DNA from: CAZYME01 sp964648115
GTDB taxonomy: Bacteria; Pseudomonadota; Gammaproteobacteria; Legionellales; Legionellaceae
DNA: 14,638 nt
Assembly: GCA_964648115.1 (NCBI GenBank)
Contig: CAZYME010000042.1
Span: forward strand, 1 to 14,638
Direction of reading: 5' to 3'
A program made the position numbers and the translations under genes. This document shows, in pieces, positions 7,169 through 13,636 of this stretch. The notes below the pieces were generated by a model. The model did no database searches. It saw nothing but the letters and a program-made list of their open reading frames with translations, and was not told where the DNA came from. How positions within the stretch are numbered: the stretch's first letter is position 1; each line of letters begins with the position of its first letter.

Positions 7169-7220
7169 ACGCAATAGGTCACGGGACATGTAAATTTTTA
7201 TTGAGCCTACAAAAAACAAC

Positions 7221-7280
7221 CGTCGTTGCGAGCATTAGCGAAGCAATCCAGTGACTTTAAGGTCGCTGGGCCTATTACGA
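7221..7280 (+). repeat. Dispersed palindromic repeat, family A, shortened internal copy
   Basis: The CGTTGCGAGC-ATTAGCGAAGCAATCCAGTGACTTTA core (from about 7224) matches the family seen at both window edges (for example AAGCAATCCAGTGTCTTTA at 1-19). Only about 50-60 bases are recognisable, and the CTTACTTAAGG box found with the edge copies is missing. It occupies the convergent space between the phosphatase and PAS-receiver genes. The right boundary is uncertain. Confidence 0.75.
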
Positions 7281-7306
7281 AGGAACAATATTGGGCACCA
7301 CTTACA

Positions 7307-8224
7307 TCAATGCTCTTTATTCTTAGGGCTCTTCAACCCCACCACTGGGACATCTTCATGGTAAATATAGTGTTGAATAATTTGGCTAGCCTGCTCGCTG
7401 GTTAACGGTTTTGTCAAAACCCCGTCCATAAAATATTCATCGCAATCATACTGAACCACATCCGCCTTATAAGAAGTTAACGCAATAATAGGAACATGGT
7501 GCTCGGTATTTTCTTCTTTCTGACGAATTTTTTTTGCAACCAAATACCCTGAAGTATCCTGCAACCCGATATCTATAAAAACAATATCGTATTTGCCAGG
7601 ATCAAATAATAAAACCGCGTTGTCACCGGAATCGGCTATGTCCACCTGGCAATGCAATGCCGTAAGCAGTGCTTCTTCAACTTTTTGAGCAATGACATTA
7701 TCTTCAACCATTAACACATTCGGCGTGTCTTTTAGAGCAGAAACAGGCCATGGCTCTTTGGCAGGCGACACCGTAGGCTGGGATTTCTCTGCTTTTCTCT
7801 GAGCAGTTATATCCTTCAAAACAACAACAACTCCTGTAACCTGTTTATTGTCGTCGAATAAAGGAACGCGATTAGCAAGAAAATATGCAGGCTCAACTTC
7901 TTTACCTATCTCATAAACCGGAGGTTCTTCAACTTCGTACTTTGCCTCACCGGAAAATAAAACTGCCATGTCATCTAGCTTAAATGTTTCTATACGCTGC
8001 TCTGTGCATTTTTCAAATTTTGCCATTTGCTCATAAGGTGTTCCGGCAAAATCTTCCATGCGCTTTAATCCAAGCCATTTAACAAAAGCGTTATTACACC
8101 CTTTAAGGGCGCAATTAATATCCACCCAGTAAACAATGTCAGACACGCAATTTAAAATTTCCATATAAAATTTATGGATAGCGAGGGTTTCTTTCGATGA
8201 GCTATCTTTTGTTTTCCTAGGCAT
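7307..8224 (-). CDS. PAS domain-response regulator receiver protein lacking kinase and output domains
   Basis: A 305-residue cytoplasmic signalling protein. Residues about 18-145 form a PAS domain with a PAC-like end (CVSDIVYWVDINCALKGCNNAF through VVVVLKDITAQRKAE). A proline- and lysine-rich linker (146-167) leads to a receiver domain (168-287) with the acidic pair Glu174/Asp175, phosphoacceptor Asp218 (IVFIDIG), Thr250 (ALTS) and Lys272 (LTKP). There is no HisKA/HATPase region and no DNA-binding output. The arrangement looks like a hybrid histidine kinase (ArcB-like PAS and receiver) with the kinase core missing; I infer this from domain order. It probably takes phosphate from a separate kinase or relays signals by protein contact. 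It is separated from lysS by 90 bases holding a TATACT (-10-like) at 8256-8261, so it may have its own promoter. The ribosome-binding site is weak (GAGAAA). Confidence 0.85.
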   Translation of the reverse strand: MPRKTKDSSSKETLAIHKFYMEILNCVSDIVYWVDINCALKGCNNAFVKWLGLKRMEDFAGTPYEQMAKFEKCTEQRIETFKLDDMAVLFSGEAKYEVEEPPVYEIGKEVEPAYFLANRVPLFDDNKQVTGVVVVLKDITAQRKAEKSQPTVSPAKEPWPVSALKDTPNVLMVEDNVIAQKVEEALLTALHCQVDIADSGDNAVLLFDPGKYDIVFIDIGLQDTSGYLVAKKIRQKEENTEHHVPIIALTSYKADVVQYDCDEYFMDGVLTKPLTSEQASQIIQHYIYHEDVPVVGLKSPKNKEH

Positions 8225-8314
8225 ACTATTTCTCGTTTAGAGCCTGTTGATTAAAAGTATAGTACAGAGATAGTATGGCGTGTTTACAATTCATGTCATT
8301 TAATAGCCATACAA

Positions 8315-9799
8315 TCACTGACGCAGCTGTGGAAATAAAATCACATCCCGTATCGACATAGAGTTGGTAAATAACATCACCAAGCGATCGATACCGATTC
8401 CCTCACCTGCAGTTGGCGGTAAACCATATTCCAATGCTTCAATATAATCACTATCAAAATGCATGGCTTCAAGATCACCAGCATCTTTATCCGCAACTTG
8501 TTTTTGAAAACGTTCAGCCTGATCTTCAGCGTCATTTAATTCTGAAAAACCGTTAGCTATTTCACGACCGGCAATAAAAAACTCAAATCGATCAGTAACA
8601 TCAGGATTCGCCTCACTACGTCGCGCCAACGGAGATACTTCCGTAGGATATTCTGTAACGAAAGTAGGTTGAATTAATTGATGCTCTACTTTTTCTTCAA
8701 AGAGAATCATTTGTAATTTTCCTAATCCATCTACTTCTTTGTAAGCCAGACCCGCATTTTTTAACACCGCGCGACATCCCTCAACTGTTTCAATTTGAGA
8801 TGCTGTAAGCTCGGGATGATATTGCAAAATAGCCTGTTTGATACTGATACGAGCAAATGGTTTTGCAAAATCAATCGTGTAATCTTGATATTTTACCTGA
8901 CGAGAATCTAATACTTCATCACATAAGTGGCGCAGCAATTTCTCTGTGAAATCCATCAGATCCTGGTAATCTGCGTAAGCCTGATAAAACTCGATCATCG
9001 TGAATTCTGGATTGTGGCGCGTTGATATCCCTTCATTGCGGAAATTTCGATTAATTTCATAAACGCGCTCGAAACCACCTACCACCAGGCGCTTTAAGTA
9101 AAGCTCAGGCGCTATACGTAAAAACATTTCCATATCTAAGGTATTGTGGTGCGTCACAAAAGGACGAGCCAATGCACCGCCAGGAATAGGATGCAACATT
9201 GGTGTTTCTACCTCTAAAAATTGGTGGCTATTCATGAATTGTCGGAAAGCTTGAATCAACTGCGAACGGATTAAAAACGTTCTGCGGCTCTCTTCATTAG
9301 CAATCAAATCAACATAACGTTTACGATAACGCACTTCTTGATCTGCCAAACCATGGAATTTATCAGGCAAAGGGCGTAATGATTTAGTCAGTAATTCAAG
9401 TGATTCTGCATGCACCGTTAACTCGCCAGTATTGGTGATAAACAGCTCGCCCTTTACTCCGACAATATCGCCCAAATCCCAATGCTTAAATTGCTCATAA
9501 ACCTCAGGTAAATCATTTTCTCGTATATAAACCTGCATACGACCAGAAACATCTTGAATATGAAAGAAACTAGCCTTACCCATCACGCGACGTAACACAA
9601 TACGACCAGCAACAGCCACTTTGATTTGTTTGGGAGCTAAGTCCTCTTTGCTGACTTCAGCGTATTGCTTCATTAAATCAGCAGCTAAATGCTGTCGACG
9701 AAATTGGTTAGGAAAATTAAATCCCCCTTTACGCAAATCGGCTAGTTTTTGTTTACGGACTTGGTAAATTTCACTCTCATCTAAATGCTCTTCTATCAT
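8315..9799 (-). CDS. lysS: Lysyl-tRNA synthetase, class II
   Basis: A 494-residue class IIb aminoacyl-tRNA synthetase that charges tRNA-Lys with lysine in the cytoplasm. An N-terminal OB-fold anticodon-binding domain spans about 60-140 (VAVAGRIVLRRVMGKASFFHIQD is its start region). The catalytic domain contains motif 2, FRNEGISTRHNPEFTMIE (253-270), and motif 3, GIGIDRLVMLF (467-477), with the C-terminal RDVILFPQLR typical of LysS. Length is close to the E. coli enzyme. The ATG overlaps the prfB TGA by four bases (9796-9799), so the two genes are co-transcribed and translationally coupled, the order also found in E. coli. No terminator is visible after its stop. Confidence 0.97.
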   Translation of the reverse strand: MIEEHLDESEIYQVRKQKLADLRKGGFNFPNQFRRQHLAADLMKQYAEVSKEDLAPKQIKVAVAGRIVLRRVMGKASFFHIQDVSGRMQVYIRENDLPEVYEQFKHWDLGDIVGVKGELFITNTGELTVHAESLELLTKSLRPLPDKFHGLADQEVRYRKRYVDLIANEESRRTFLIRSQLIQAFRQFMNSHQFLEVETPMLHPIPGGALARPFVTHHNTLDMEMFLRIAPELYLKRLVVGGFERVYEINRNFRNEGISTRHNPEFTMIEFYQAYADYQDLMDFTEKLLRHLCDEVLDSRQVKYQDYTIDFAKPFARISIKQAILQYHPELTASQIETVEGCRAVLKNAGLAYKEVDGLGKLQMILFEEKVEHQLIQPTFVTEYPTEVSPLARRSEANPDVTDRFEFFIAGREIANGFSELNDAEDQAERFQKQVADKDAGDLEAMHFDSDYIEALEYGLPPTAGEGIGIDRLVMLFTNSMSIRDVILFPQLRQ

Positions 9800-10903
9800 G
9801 CGCCTTCTACTCCTGCTTTCAAACTGGCTTCAATAAATTGATCAAGGTCACCGTCAAGGACGGCCTGTGTATTGCTGGTTTCAACTCCGGTACGCAAGTC
9901 TTTAATGCGTGATTGGTCTAAAACGTAAGAACGAATCTGCGATCCCCAACCAATATCTGATTTGGTTGCTTCCAAGGCTTGCTGCACAGCATTTTTCTTT
10001 TGCATTTCTAACTCATACAACTTAGCACGTAATTGCTTCATTGCCTGATCTTTATTTTTATGCTGGCTTCTATCATTTTGACACTGAACAACTACGCCAC
10101 TTGGCATGTGTGTTATACGTACGGCGGAATCGGTACGGTTAACATGCTGCCCACCCGCACCAGATGCACGGTACGTATCTATTCGTAAATCAGCCGGATT
10201 GATTTCAATATCAATATCATCATCCACTTCAGGCGATATAAACACTGCAGCAAAAGACGTGTGGCGACGATTCCCCGAATCAAAAGGCGATTTACGTACT
10301 AAACGGTGCACCCCTGTTTCTGTGCGCAACCAACCATAAGCATATGCGCCCGTAAAATGAATTGTAGCACTTTTAATACCAGCAACCTCTCCCGCCGAGC
10401 ATTCAACTAACTCCACAGTAAAGCCATGTTGCTCACCCCAGCGCAAATACATACGCAATAGCATCTCAGCCCAATCTTGGGCCTCAGTGCCACCAGAGCC
10501 TGACTGTATATCTAAGAATGCATTGGCATTATCCATTTTTCCAGAAAACATACGATGAAACTCAAGCGTAGCAACTTGCCGTTCAACATCCACCACCTCT
10601 GTAACGACATCCTGCATGGTATTATCGTCTTCTTCTGCACGCGCCATCTCAAATAGCTCGGTCAAATCAGTAATAGATTGACCTAGTTTTTGTAGTTGGT
10701 GAACAACAGCCTCCAGTTGGGCCCTCTCTCGCCCCAGCATTTGAGCCTGCTCGGGATTATCCCAAATAGCAGATCCCTCTAACTCCCGGACAACCTCCTC
10801 TAAACGCTCGCTCTTCTTCTCGAAGTCAAAGATACCCCCGAAGTGCATTGATACGCACCCCTAAATCCACCAGACTAAGATTGATTTGATTCACTTCCAA
10901 CAT
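9796..10903 (-). CDS. prfB: Peptide chain release factor 2, with programmed +1 frameshift
   Basis: RF2 terminates translation at UGA and UAA codons on the ribosome. The main frame (from 10848) contains the SPF stop-codon-recognition motif and the GGQ peptidyl-hydrolysis motif (RASGAGGQHVNR). The true start is the ATG at 10903, preceded by AAGGG about 6 bases upstream. It opens a 25-codon frame (MLEVNQINLS... to LRGYL) ending in TGA at 10828-10826. There the sequence is GGGGG-TAT-CTT-TGA-C, the classic RF2 autoregulatory site: an internal Shine-Dalgarno-like run followed by the slippery CTT TGA C. Shifting +1 joins ...GYL to DFEKKSERLEEV, giving 368 residues and placing SPF at 205-207 and GGQ at 250-252, exactly as in E. 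coli RF2. When RF2 is scarce, slow termination at this UGA favours the shift. Overlaps lysS by four bases. Confidence 0.96.
10825..10839 (-). promoter_or_regulatory. prfB programmed +1 ribosomal frameshift signal
   Basis: On the minus strand GGGGG (10839-10835), TAT, CTT, TGA, C (ending at 10825) reproduces the E. coli prfB frameshift element with the same spacing. The only difference seen in the core is a C rather than A before the G run (CGGGGGT instead of AGGGGGT). The TGA is codon 26 from the ATG at 10903, the same codon number as in E. coli. Confidence 0.95.
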
Positions 10904-10935
10904 GGGTGACCCTTACAATTATAAATTAGGTCAAT

Positions 10936-10941
10936 ATTCTA
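10936..10941 (-). promoter_or_regulatory. Weak candidate -10 element for prfB-lysS
   Basis: TAGAAT on the minus strand (10941-10936) lies about 33 bases before the prfB ATG, with a poor TGGCCA 17 bases further upstream as possible -35. A nearer TATAAT (10923-10918) would put the transcript start inside the ribosome-binding site and is less likely. The assignment is tentative. Confidence 0.25.
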
Positions 10942-11010
10942 CAGGTAAAGGCAAAAAGTGGCCAGAGAGGAAAATCATCGCATTAGGGCCATTAAGTTTT
11001 AGGAGTAGTT

Positions 11011-11082
11011 ATGAGAATTGATTTGGTTTTTATTTATATCGTTGCCCGCCTAAGCCAGCAACGTCCGAAGTATGAAGATTAG
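11011..11082 (+). CDS. Candidate 23-residue small protein
   Basis: An ATG at 11011 has a strong AGGAG five bases upstream (11001-11005) and opens a 23-codon frame (MRIDLVFIYIVARLSQQRPKYED) ending in TAG. The first half is hydrophobic and the second is charged, as in many small membrane-associated proteins. A possible promoter lies upstream: TTACAA (10913-10918), 16 bases, TATTCT (10935-10940). It lies alone on the plus strand between two minus-strand genes (prfB and fliA). A hairpin at 11040-11063 overlaps it, so the region could instead be a 3' structure of fliA mRNA. Not recognised as a known family. Confidence 0.3.
   Translation: MRIDLVFIYIVARLSQQRPKYED
11040..11063. other. Stem-loop downstream of fliA
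   Basis: CGTTGC (11040-11045) and GCAACG (11058-11063) pair perfectly, and the stem extends inward on the minus strand by a wobble, a mismatch and two more pairs to a TTAG loop. It starts about 50 bases past the fliA stop in the fliA reading direction. The bases following it on the minus strand (ATATAAATAAAAACC) are A-rich, not T-rich, so it is not a canonical intrinsic terminator but may stabilise the mRNA end. Confidence 0.35.
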
Positions 11083-11113
11083 ATTCGATTAATTGTCGCT
11101 TCCAAATATGGGA

Positions 11114-11830
11114 TTATTCAGGTAAACGCGCCTTGATACGATGGGTGGCTTGACTGTGTATTTGGGAGACGCGTGATTCGCTTACTCCTAACACATCGCC
11201 AATTTCTTTTAAATTCAAATCCTGCTCGTAGTAAAGCGATAGCACCAACCGTTCTTTTTTAGGCAAACTATCAAGGACGTGCATCAAGTGGTTTTTCATG
11301 TCATTACGCAAAGCATTGATATGTGGCTCGGTAGAATTACCTAGTGCCTCATCCTTTAACACATCATCCGTTACGCCTAAATCATCAAAGCCATATAAGT
11401 GTGCGCCAGCTGAGTCATTCAGAATTTCATGGTATTCAGCAAGGCTAACTCCTAGCTCTGCTGCTACCTCATGATCTTTAGCATCTCGGCCTAGTCGATT
11501 CTCAACCACTTTTACCGCCGCCGAAACCATGCGCGCATTCCGATAAACTGAGCGAGGAACCCAATCATTGCGGCGCACTTCATCTAGCATATAACCGCGA
11601 ATGCGAATACCTGCATACGTTTCAAAAGAAGCCCCTTTTGTTTCATCGTAATGGCTAGCTGCCTCTAATAAACCTAACATGCCCGCTTGGATCAAGTCGT
11701 CAAGTTGGATGGACTGCGGCAATCGTCCTAGCAAGTGATGCGCAATACGCTTAACCAGAAGCGCGTGTGCTTTGATCAACGTCTCCTGAGTTTGTTTACT
11801 CACTTTGCTATGTGCAGCCAAAGCATCCAC
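11114..11830 (-). CDS. fliA: RNA polymerase sigma-28 factor FliA
   Basis: A 238-residue sigma-70-family factor of the FliA (sigma-28) type, which directs RNA polymerase to late flagellar, motility and chemotaxis promoters. Region 2 spans about 17-90, including LIQAGMLGLLEAASHYD and the FliA-typical GASFETYAGIRIRGYMLDEVR (67-87). Region 3 begins WVPRSVYRNAR (90-100) and region 4 ends LNLKEIGDVLGVSESRVSQIHSQA (205-228). The start is a GTG at 11830 with AGGAG six bases upstream; the nearby ATG is out of frame. A well-spaced sigma-70 promoter lies immediately upstream. In many gammaproteobacteria fliA sits in an flhA-flhF-fleN-fliA-mot operon; here no flagellar gene is adjacent, which is unusual. 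All regions look intact. Confidence 0.92.
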   Translation of the reverse strand: MDALAAHSKVSKQTQETLIKAHALLVKRIAHHLLGRLPQSIQLDDLIQAGMLGLLEAASHYDETKGASFETYAGIRIRGYMLDEVRRNDWVPRSVYRNARMVSAAVKVVENRLGRDAKDHEVAAELGVSLAEYHEILNDSAGAHLYGFDDLGVTDDVLKDEALGNSTEPHINALRNDMKNHLMHVLDSLPKKERLVLSLYYEQDLNLKEIGDVLGVSESRVSQIHSQATHRIKARLPE

Positions 11831-11856
11831 GACATTCTCCTTTCTTATTTGATAGA

Positions 11857-11884
11857 TTTATAAGAGAAAATTTGGGTACTTCAA
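11857..11884 (-). promoter_or_regulatory. Putative sigma-70 promoter of fliA
   Basis: On the minus strand TTGAAG (11884-11879) and TATAAA (11862-11857) are 16 bases apart. Transcription would start near 11850, giving a leader of about 20 bases that contains the AGGAG ribosome-binding site and GTG start of fliA. Confidence 0.55.
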
Positions 11885-11911
11885 AATATTATTAATACAG
11901 TATCAGACATT

Positions 11912-11934
11912 CCCACGATTGAATCAATCGTGGG
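11912..11934. promoter_or_regulatory. Perfect 10-bp palindrome upstream of the fliA promoter
   Basis: CCCACGATTG (11912-11921), a three-base AAT loop, and CAATCGTGGG (11925-11934) form a perfect inverted repeat. It is 28 bases upstream of the putative fliA -35 (an activator-like distance) and 43 bases downstream of the stop of the small cysteine-rich gene. Neither strand has a T-tract after the stem, which argues against an intrinsic terminator. A regulator-binding site or an mRNA 3' stem are both possible. Confidence 0.5.
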
Positions 11935-11976
11935 GGGTAAGAAGTCAGAGGAAGCCCTCACCTACGATTTTCTAAA

Positions 11977-12207
11977 TTACTCTTCAGCCATTTCTGCACA
12001 TTTATCTTGGGCCTCATCTTGACAGTTATCTGAACAATTTATGTCAGGCGAATTTGGGCAAATTGTGTTAACACAATCATTAGCAGCTCGTGCCACACAA
12101 AATTCCTGTGTCGTTTTCTCATTTTCATTCACGATTTCAGGAATATCAGCTGCTATTACCGTTAGAGGAAAACATACACATAACCATAGGATGGTGGTTC
12201 GTTTCAT
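11977..12207 (-). CDS. Small exported six-cysteine protein of unknown function
   Basis: A 76-residue precursor not recognised as any named family. Residues 1-20 form a signal peptide (MKRTT, a hydrophobic core, VIAA), probably cleaved before Asp21 or Ala20. The mature part of about 56 residues is acidic and has six cysteines, at 37, 45, 50, 58, 62 and 70, in the pattern C-x7-C-x4-C-x7-C-x3-C-x7-C. The even number and regular spacing suggest three disulfides, perhaps a helical-hairpin fold, formed in the periplasm or outside the cell. AGAGG lies six bases before the ATG, and a TATAAT on the minus strand at 12244-12239 suggests its own promoter. Neighbours are fliA and the three-repeat YbjQ-like gene; neither indicates a function. 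Confidence 0.75.
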   Translation of the reverse strand: MKRTTILWLCVCFPLTVIAADIPEIVNENEKTTQEFCVARAANDCVNTICPNSPDINCSDNCQDEAQDKCAEMAEE

Positions 12208-12238
12208 ATCAAACCTCTAAGCTTTCCGAGTTGTATTA

Positions 12239-12244
12239 ATTATA
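12239..12244 (-). promoter_or_regulatory. Candidate -10 element for the six-cysteine gene
   Basis: A perfect TATAAT on the minus strand lies 31 bases before the ATG at 12207, leaving room for a leader of about 25 bases. No good -35 hexamer is found at the right distance, so support is partial. Confidence 0.35.
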
Positions 12245-12269
12245 GTTGATAAAATAGATTATTTTGGCC

Positions 12270-13526
12270 CTAACGATGAAAGAGTATTTGTAATAGCATA
12301 ACAATAAATGCTACGGCAAAAATGAGAATGATACGCACCCCACCGTTCAATGTTTTAGGCGCAGCATTCATATTAACGTTAAAATTTCTCACATTCGTAG
12401 AATCATAAAATGTATCTTTGTCTACAACGATTGCCTGTGGTGGTAGTTGAGGTGACTCTGTTTTAATCACAGAAGATTTTTTCACCGCCGTGCCAATCGC
12501 CATAAACTCAATCAAACCACTACCTAATTCATAAACATATGTTTTCACTCCCACTACATCATCAGCACCCATTGCTTTGGCTTCATCATTGATAATTGCC
12601 AAGGCATTTTCGCGTGCAGCATACACCAATCTAGTTAGTTCATTTATTTCGCCACGAACAAATGATTTTAATAAAGATGTAACGCCCCCAACTATCCCGA
12701 GGGAATATACAGACGTGCCTAAAAGCAGTCGCATTGGTGTATATCCCAAATTTGCCATATTCCACATTTCTATATTGGTCATATCACTAGATATAATTTC
12801 TTTATTAGACGCATCCCACATTTCTATATTACCCGTATTGCTAGACGGCGGGGATGACTGATGAATGGCACGTGAAGCAGTACCTATCATCAGCATCTCA
12901 TTAACGCCGCTAAATGGTAAAATGCTCGTTTGAATACCTAACACAGCATCCGCATTATGTTGTCTAGCATGTGCAATAATACGCTGCAAAGCCAAATGCC
13001 GTGTTTGGTTAAAAATATCCGAGTATTCTTTGATTTCTCCCCGCGCCATGGTTTTTAAACCACCTAATAGGCCACGCCCTAGCCCTATTGAATATGCCGT
13101 ATTTCCAAAAGCAAAACAGATAGGCTCATATCCAGCATCTAGCTGTGCATAAAGTTCCTGGCCATCGGCTGATGTAGAAAACATCGACTCTTTACTGTTA
13201 TTTATCGGATGAATAGATGAACCTATAGATAAAAACTCAACATTAGACCCATGAAAAATTAATTGACTAGTAACACCAGTAATACCTGTGGCACCATGAG
13301 ATTCTGCTTCTTTCAGCATACGGGTATAAGCAGTCTCACGCCCTTCTTCAATCAGTTGGGTGACTTGTTGTATTTCACCACCCATAATGGCTCTAACTCC
13401 GGAGAGTACGCTGCCCACAATACCTAAAGAATGCACGCTATTACCTACAACAATATTACCTGGGGCATATCCTTTTTTCTCAAGACAGAAAATTTCATTA
13501 CCAGACAGTCCAGTTGTAACTGACAT
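12270..13526 (-). CDS. Three-repeat YbjQ-like (UPF0145/DUF74) protein with C-terminal membrane anchor
   Basis: A 418-residue protein built from three tandem YbjQ-type domains at about 12-106, 125-222 and 252-348. Each repeats the same blocks: GY-P then GN/GTSVYSLGI, a glycine-rich loop, RGEI-E-T, a helix with R--AL--I--EA, and a final strand ending IGTA. Single-domain YbjQ proteins are about 105 residues and known to form ring-like oligomers; their function is poorly defined (a heavy-metal-binding label exists in the databases). Residues 397-416 (VRIILIFAVAFIVMLLQILF) are one transmembrane segment followed by HR, so the repeats probably sit in the cytoplasm, tail-anchored. A partial extra repeat start (NIEMWDASN at 233-241) precedes NIEMWNMAN at 251-259. 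GGGGA lies six bases before the ATG. It diverges from the djlA-like gene. Confidence 0.82.
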   Translation of the reverse strand: MSVTTGLSGNEIFCLEKKGYAPGNIVVGNSVHSLGIVGSVLSGVRAIMGGEIQQVTQLIEEGRETAYTRMLKEAESHGATGITGVTSQLIFHGSNVEFLSIGSSIHPINNSKESMFSTSADGQELYAQLDAGYEPICFAFGNTAYSIGLGRGLLGGLKTMARGEIKEYSDIFNQTRHLALQRIIAHARQHNADAVLGIQTSILPFSGVNEMLMIGTASRAIHQSSPPSSNTGNIEMWDASNKEIISSDMTNIEMWNMANLGYTPMRLLLGTSVYSLGIVGGVTSLLKSFVRGEINELTRLVYAARENALAIINDEAKAMGADDVVGVKTYVYELGSGLIEFMAIGTAVKKSSVIKTESPQLPPQAIVVDKDTFYDSTNVRNFNVNMNAAPKTLNGGVRIILIFAVAFIVMLLQILFHR

Positions 13527-13537
13527 AGTGCATCCCC

Positions 13538-13562
13538 ATTAATACTTATTAATCCCATTATA
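13538..13562 (-). promoter_or_regulatory. Candidate promoter and near-palindrome of the YbjQ-repeat gene
   Basis: A TATAAT on the minus strand (13562-13557) with a weak TTTATG 16 bases upstream could drive the YbjQ-repeat gene. ATTAATA-ct-TATTAAT (13538-13553), a 16-base palindrome with one central mismatch, covers the predicted transcription start and could be an operator. Confidence 0.4.
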
Positions 13563-13584
13563 GTAGAATATGCAAAAACATAAA

Positions 13585-13613
13585 TTGACAAATTTATCAA
13601 CTAATAGTATAAA
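13585..13613 (+). promoter_or_regulatory. Strong sigma-70 promoter of the djlA-like gene
   Basis: TTGACA (13585-13590), a 17-base spacer and TATAAA (13608-13613) form a near-consensus sigma-70 promoter. Transcription would begin around 13620, just ahead of the AAGGAG ribosome-binding sequence (13626-13631), which is five bases before the ATG at 13637. Confidence 0.75.
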
Positions 13614-13636
13614 AAAGAGTGTTCTAAGGAGTTAGG

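Noticed and set aside
7141..7220. Intrinsic terminator after the phosphatase gene
   Set aside because: A stable stem exists, but no run of T follows it on the plus strand; it was kept only as a hairpin repeat.
12577..12861. A 94-codon plus-strand frame antisense to the YbjQ-repeat gene
   Set aside because: The opposite strand encodes clear YbjQ repeats; this frame has no recognisable motif or start signal.
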